Origin: Enterobacter sp. SA187
GTDB taxonomy: Bacteria; Pseudomonadota; Gammaproteobacteria; Enterobacterales; Enterobacteriaceae
Direction: 5' to 3'
Length of the DNA: 64,000 bases
NCBI RefSeq assembly: GCF_001888805.2
Contig: NZ_CP019113.1
Coordinates: 4,154,001 to 4,218,000 of the forward strand
Part shown: positions 60,191-64,000 of the stretch, one piece after another
Numbering within the stretch: the first letter of the stretch is position 1
Layout: the number at the start of each line of letters is the position of its first letter
Position numbers and translations under genes: made by a program
Notes under the pieces: model-generated
Databases searched by the model: none
Told to the model about the DNA's origin: nothing
The model's input: the letters and a program-made list of their open reading frames with translations, nothing else

Positions 60191-63100
60191 ATGGCGAATT
60201 TCTTTATAGATCGCCCCATTTTTGCCTGGGTGTTAGCCATTATTCTCTGCCTGACCGGCGCCCTGGCCATTTTTTCATTACCCGTTGAGCAATATCCCGA
60301 TCTCGCCCCGCCTAATGTGCGGGTCACCGCCAACTATCCCGGCGCGTCGGCGCAGACGCTGGAAAACACCGTCACCCAGGTGATCGAGCAGAACATGACC
60401 GGTCTCGATAACCTGATGTATATGTCGTCGCAGAGCAGCGGCACCGGCCAGGCGTCCATCACCCTGAGCTTTAAAGCCGGTACCGATCCGGACGAAGCAG
60501 TGCAGCAGGTGCAAAACCAGTTGCAGTCGGCGATGCGTAAGCTGCCGCAGGCGGTGCAGAATCAGGGGGTGACGGTACGTAAAACCGGCGATACCAACAT
60601 CCTGACCATCGCCTTTGTCTCCACCGACGGCTCCATGGATAAGCAAGATATTGCCGATTATGTCGCCAGTAATATTCAGGAGCCGCTGAGCCGCGTGAAC
60701 GGCGTTGGCGATATTGACGCTTATGGTTCGCAGTATTCGATGCGTATCTGGCTCGATCCGGCGAAGCTCAACAGCTTCCAGCTCACCGCCACCGACGTGA
60801 CGGACGCCATTAAATCCCAGAACGCGCAGATCGCCGTCGGCCAGCTGGGCGGCACGCCGTCGGTGGATGACCAGGCGCTGAACGCCACCATTAACGCCCA
60901 GTCGCTGCTGCAAACCCCGGAGCAGTTCCGCGCCATCACCCTGCGCGTGAATCAGGATGGCTCAGAGGTGAAGCTGGGGGATGTGGCCACCGTCGAAATG
61001 GGCGCGGAGAAGTATGACAACCTCAGCCGCTTTAACGGGAAGGCCGCCTCCGGACTGGGGGTGAAACTGGCCTCCGGCGCCAACGAAATGGAAACCTCGA
61101 AGCTGGTGATCGACCGCCTCAACGAACTGGCGCCTTTTTTCCCGCATGGCCTCGAATATAAAGTCGCCTACGAAACCACCTCCTTTGTAAAAGCGTCGAT
61201 TATCGACGTGGTGAAAACCCTTATCGAAGCCATCGCGCTGGTCTTCCTGGTGATGTACCTGTTTTTACAGAATTTCCGCGCCACCCTGATCCCGACCATT
61301 GCCGTGCCTGTGGTGCTGCTCGGCACCTTTGCGGTGCTTTACGCCTTCGGCTACAGCATCAATACCCTGACCATGTTTGCGATGGTGCTGGCCATCGGTC
61401 TGCTGGTGGATGATGCCATTGTGGTGGTGGAGAACGTCGAGCGCATCATGACGGAGGAAGGCCTGTCGCCCCGCGAGGCGACACGCAAATCCATGGGGCA
61501 GATTCAGGGTGCGCTGGTGGGTATCGCGATGGTGCTGTCGGCGGTGTTCGTGCCGATGGCCTTTTTCGGCGGCACCACAGGAGCTATTTACCGGCAGTTC
61601 TCCATTACTATCGTCGCCGCCATGGTGCTGTCGGTACTGGTGGCGATGATCCTCACCCCGGCGCTGTGCGCCACCATGCTTAAACCGCTGCATAAAGGCG
61701 AGCAGCACGGTCAGAGAGGGTTCTTTGGCTGGTTTAACCGCATGTTTAACCGCAACGCCGCACGCTATGAGTCCGGCGTGGCGAAGATCCTGCACCGCAG
61801 CCTGCGCTGGATGGTGGTTTATGTCCTGCTGCTGGGGGGCATGGTGTTTCTGTTTTTACGCCTGCCGACTTCGTTTTTACCCCAGGAAGATCGCGGCATG
61901 TTCACCACCTCGGTACAGCTGCCGAGCGGCGCCACCCAGCAGCAGACGCTGAAAGTGGTGCAGAAAATCGAAGACTATTTCTTCACCCATGAGAAAGATA
62001 CCGTCACCTCGGTATTTGCCACCGTCGGCTCCGGCCCTGGCGGTAACGGGCAGAACGTGGCGCGGATGTTTGTGCGCCTGAAAGACTGGGAAGAGCGGGA
62101 CAGCGAAACCGGCACCTCTTTCGCCATTATCGAACGCGCCACTAAAGCGTTCAGCCGCATTAATGAAGCGCGGGTATTCGCCAGCAGCCCGCCCGCGATC
62201 AGCGGACTGGGTAGCTCGGCGGGTTTTGATATGGAACTACAGGATCACGCCGGAGCCGGACACGATGCGCTGATGGCCGCCCGCGACCAGCTTATGACGC
62301 TGGCGGGGGATAATAAACAGCTTACCCGCGTAAGGCACAACGGGCTGGACGACAGTCCGCAGTTGCAGATCGATATCGATCAGCGCAAAGCGCAGGCGCT
62401 GGGCGTCTCCATTGATGACATTAACGACACGCTGCAAACGGCGTGGGGCTCCAGCTATGTGAATGACTTTATGGATCGCGGCCGCGTGAAAAAGGTTTAT
62501 GTGCAGGCCGCCGCCAAATATCGCATGCTGCCGGACGACATCAACCTGTGGTACGTGCGCAATAAAAACGGCAGCATGGTGCCCTTCTCCGCCTTCGCCA
62601 GTTCGCGCTGGGAGACGGGTTCGCCACGACTGGAGCGCTATAACGGCTATTCAGCGGTGGAGATCGTCGGCGAGGCTGCGCCGGGCGTCAGTACCGGCAC
62701 CGCGATGGACATTATGGAAAACCTGGTGAAACAGCTGCCGGGCGGTTTTGGCCTGGAGTGGACGGCGATGTCGTATCAGGAACGTCTGTCGGGCGCGCAG
62801 GCACCGGCGCTGTACGCCATTTCGCTGCTGGTGGTGTTCCTCTGCCTGGCAGCGCTGTACGAAAGCTGGTCGGTGCCCTTCTCGGTAATGCTGGTGGTGC
62901 CGCTGGGGGTGATAGGCGCGCTGCTCGCCACCTGGATGCGCGGGCTGGAAAACGACGTTTACTTCCAGGTGGGGCTGTTAACGGTCATTGGCCTGTCGGC
63001 GAAGAACGCCATTCTGATCGTGGAATTTGCCAATGAGATGAACGCCAGAGGCCAGGATCTGCTCTCCGCCACGCTTTACGCCTGCCGTCAGCGTCTACGC

Positions 63101-63301
63101 CCGATCCTGATGACCTCGCTGGCGTTTATTTTCGGCGTGCTGCCGATGGCGACCAGTACCGGCGCAGGCTCCGGCAGCCAGCATGCGGTGGGCACCGGGG
63201 TGATGGGCGGGATGATTTCCGCCACTGTGCTGGCCATCTTCTTTGTGCCGCTGTTCTTCGTGCTGGTGCGTCAGCGCTTCCCGCTGAAAGACGGTCAGTA
63301 A
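60191..63301 (+). CDS. acrD: AcrD, RND aminoglycoside/multidrug efflux pump
   Basis: The 1036-residue inner-membrane RND transporter works with AcrA and TolC to expel aminoglycosides and other hydrophilic or anionic drugs. It has twelve membrane segments, with the proton-relay aspartates in AIGLLVDDAIVVVENVERI (about residue 407). The PVEQYPDLAPPNVRVTANYP start and FMDRGRVKKVYVQA docking region are conserved. Nearly the whole sequence is collinear with E. coli AcrD, and the location next to ypfM agrees. A BaeR-like site lies upstream and a strong terminator follows. Confidence 0.96.
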   Translation: MANFFIDRPIFAWVLAIILCLTGALAIFSLPVEQYPDLAPPNVRVTANYPGASAQTLENTVTQVIEQNMTGLDNLMYMSSQSSGTGQASITLSFKAGTDPDEAVQQVQNQLQSAMRKLPQAVQNQGVTVRKTGDTNILTIAFVSTDGSMDKQDIADYVASNIQEPLSRVNGVGDIDAYGSQYSMRIWLDPAKLNSFQLTATDVTDAIKSQNAQIAVGQLGGTPSVDDQALNATINAQSLLQTPEQFRAITLRVNQDGSEVKLGDVATVEMGAEKYDNLSRFNGKAASGLGVKLASGANEMETSKLVIDRLNELAPFFPHGLEYKVAYETTSFVKASIIDVVKTLIEAIALVFLVMYLFLQNFRATLIPTIAVPVVLLGTFAVLYAFGYSINTLTMFAMVLAIGLLVDDAIVVVENVERIMTEEGLSPREATRKSMGQIQGALVGIAMVLSAVFVPMAFFGGTTGAIYRQFSITIVAAMVLSVLVAMILTPALCATMLKPLHKGEQHGQRGFFGWFNRMFNRNAARYESGVAKILHRSLRWMVVYVLLLGGMVFLFLRLPTSFLPQEDRGMFTTSVQLPSGATQQQTLKVVQKIEDYFFTHEKDTVTSVFATVGSGPGGNGQNVARMFVRLKDWEERDSETGTSFAIIERATKAFSRINEARVFASSPPAISGLGSSAGFDMELQDHAGAGHDALMAARDQLMTLAGDNKQLTRVRHNGLDDSPQLQIDIDQRKAQALGVSIDDINDTLQTAWGSSYVNDFMDRGRVKKVYVQAAAKYRMLPDDINLWYVRNKNGSMVPFSAFASSRWETGSPRLERYNGYSAVEIVGEAAPGVSTGTAMDIMENLVKQLPGGFGLEWTAMSYQERLSGAQAPALYAISLLVVFLCLAALYESWSVPFSVMLVVPLGVIGALLATWMRGLENDVYFQVGLLTVIGLSAKNAILIVEFANEMNARGQDLLSATLYACRQRLRPILMTSLAFIFGVLPMATSTGAGSGSQHAVGTGVMGGMISATVLAIFFVPLFFVLVRQRFPLKDGQ

Positions 63302-63315
63302 GTTTGAACAAATAA

Positions 63316-63345
63316 AAAAGGCGACCCGTCAGGTCGCCTTTTGCT
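63316..63345. terminator. Bidirectional Rho-independent terminator of acrD and ypfM
   Basis: AAGGCGACC and GGTCGCCTT form a perfect nine-base stem (63318-63326 with 63332-63340) with a five-base loop, bordered by A6 on the left and TT after the right arm. It can stop transcription in both directions. Confidence 0.92.
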
Positions 63346-63409
63346 TTGTGATATTTTTCACAATTTTTTATGGTTTCAGTGCTTCTTGCTTTACGTCTTG
63401 TTCCGGAAA

Positions 63410-63469
63410 TTATTTACGAAGCATGCCTTCGATAAAGTCTTTCCAGTTCCCCAGTTCATGTTCAATCAT
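63410..63469 (-). CDS. ypfM: YpfM, 19-residue small protein
   Basis: The 20-codon frame encodes MIEHELGNWKDFIEGMLRK, almost identical to the E. coli small protein YpfM, and sits in the same place and orientation downstream of acrD. The RBS AGAGG is five bases before ATG 63469. Function unknown; it is likely a short amphipathic helix. Confidence 0.92.
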   Translation of the reverse strand: MIEHELGNWKDFIEGMLRK

Positions 63470-64000
63470 AACAACCTCTGTAATTATTATGGCTATTCTA
63501 CGAAAACAAAACGGTGTTGTGAAGATATTTTAAGCGATTGCTACGATTGTTATCCCCGCCACTTCTTTTGCCTGAATTAACTATGCCCGGTATCGCATTA
63601 TATTTTTGTGATACATAGCAATATTCTGAAACGAACGATAGAAACGTTTCGCTCACGTGACGGCGGTCATAAAACTGCACAAAACCGCTCAAGTTTTGCC
63701 TCGCCTGCCTCTCCGCCGCCCGGATCCTGCGAATGCAAAAAATTATCATCCACAGCAATATTAAGATTTCTTAATATATAATTTCATGATGTATGATTCG
63801 CAGCAATATCACTTTCAGGCGCAGTATTTTTGTTATTAATGCGCATGCAAAAAAGATGATATTTTATTCATAAATAGATACCCTGCTATTAATAAGCCAG
63901 TGTAGAGAGAAATAATAATAACGCGTAAAATTAGCCCGCTAATGACAGCCATTATTCAAAATAATTGACAGCCAAAGGCAAATTTACCCAAACCCATTCA
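63470..64000. other. AT-rich region with no recognisable gene
   Basis: I see no convincing coding sequence in these 530 bases. Noted elements are an imperfect inverted repeat at 63581-63618 (CTATG and GTATCGCA arms), GAAACGTTTC at 63641-63650 resembling a Cra/LacI-type palindrome, and TGACAGCCA repeated directly at 63943 and 63966. The last 260 bases are markedly AT-rich compared with the rest, as in H-NS-bound promoters or acquired DNA whose gene starts beyond the window. Confidence 0.6.

Noticed and set aside
63498..63758. 86-codon minus-strand frame in the right-end AT-rich region
   Set aside because: No RBS, no resemblance to known proteins, and it overlaps palindromic non-coding sequence.

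Overview
The window is a chromosomal segment from a member of the Enterobacteriaceae that is not E. coli. Proteins such as AcrD, TalA, TktB, YbdK, YbdJ, EntA-F, FepA-G and the 19-residue YpfM are close to their E. coli counterparts. The DNA is GC-rich, REP/BIME elements of the enterobacterial type lie between genes, and methylthioribose genes (mtnK, mtnA) that E. coli K-12 lacks are present. I cannot name the genus.

Layout. 1-3366: the 3' part of mnmC, a double BIME, then divergent mtnA and mtnK around a MetJ-type operator. 3382-4509: a RidA-family gene divergent from a TetR-family repressor, with three palindromic operators between them. 4522-9915: a very large inverse autotransporter (invasin/intimin type) with 12 Ig-like repeats. 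10198-15143: a leftward cassette of sugar-type ABC importer (ATPase, permease, binding protein) plus an LVIVD beta-propeller protein, divergent from ybdH (hcxA) around a second MetJ-type operator. 16396-18759: ybdD and cstA. 19110-21404: a three-gene insertion (YjiH/YjiG-like membrane pair and M20 peptidase).

21424-41430: the complete enterobactin locus, comprising entCEBAH, fepB, entS, fepDGC, fepE, entF-ybdZ-fes, fepA and entD. Fur-box-like sequences lie in its three divergent promoter regions (entC/fepB, entS/fepD, fes/fepA). Together these genes make enterobactin from chorismate, export it, bind and import the ferric form, and hydrolyse it to release iron. 41547-46575: a peptide/nickel-family ABC importer. 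46563-48869: a GNAT acetyltransferase, ybdK and ybdJ. 48798-52724: a second iron module, in which a periplasmic Fes-like esterase and a FhuA-like receptor diverge from another Fur-box-like site. 52770-63469: maeB, talA, tktB, ypfG, nudK, acrD and ypfM. The last 530 bases are AT-rich and I find no gene in them.

Three points deserve attention. (1) Two MetJ-type operators link mtnK/mtnA with the sugar-type importer, the histidine-rich propeller and YbdH, which suggests an uncharacterised sulfur-sugar (possibly methylthioribose) uptake module. (2) The FhuA-like receptor paired with an exported Fes-like esterase could handle ester-bonded xenosiderophores; the esterase tail is overprinted on ybdJ. 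(3) The whole ybdH-to-ybdJ enterobactin block sits between mnmC and maeB, which in E. coli K-12 flank an unrelated region far from ent.
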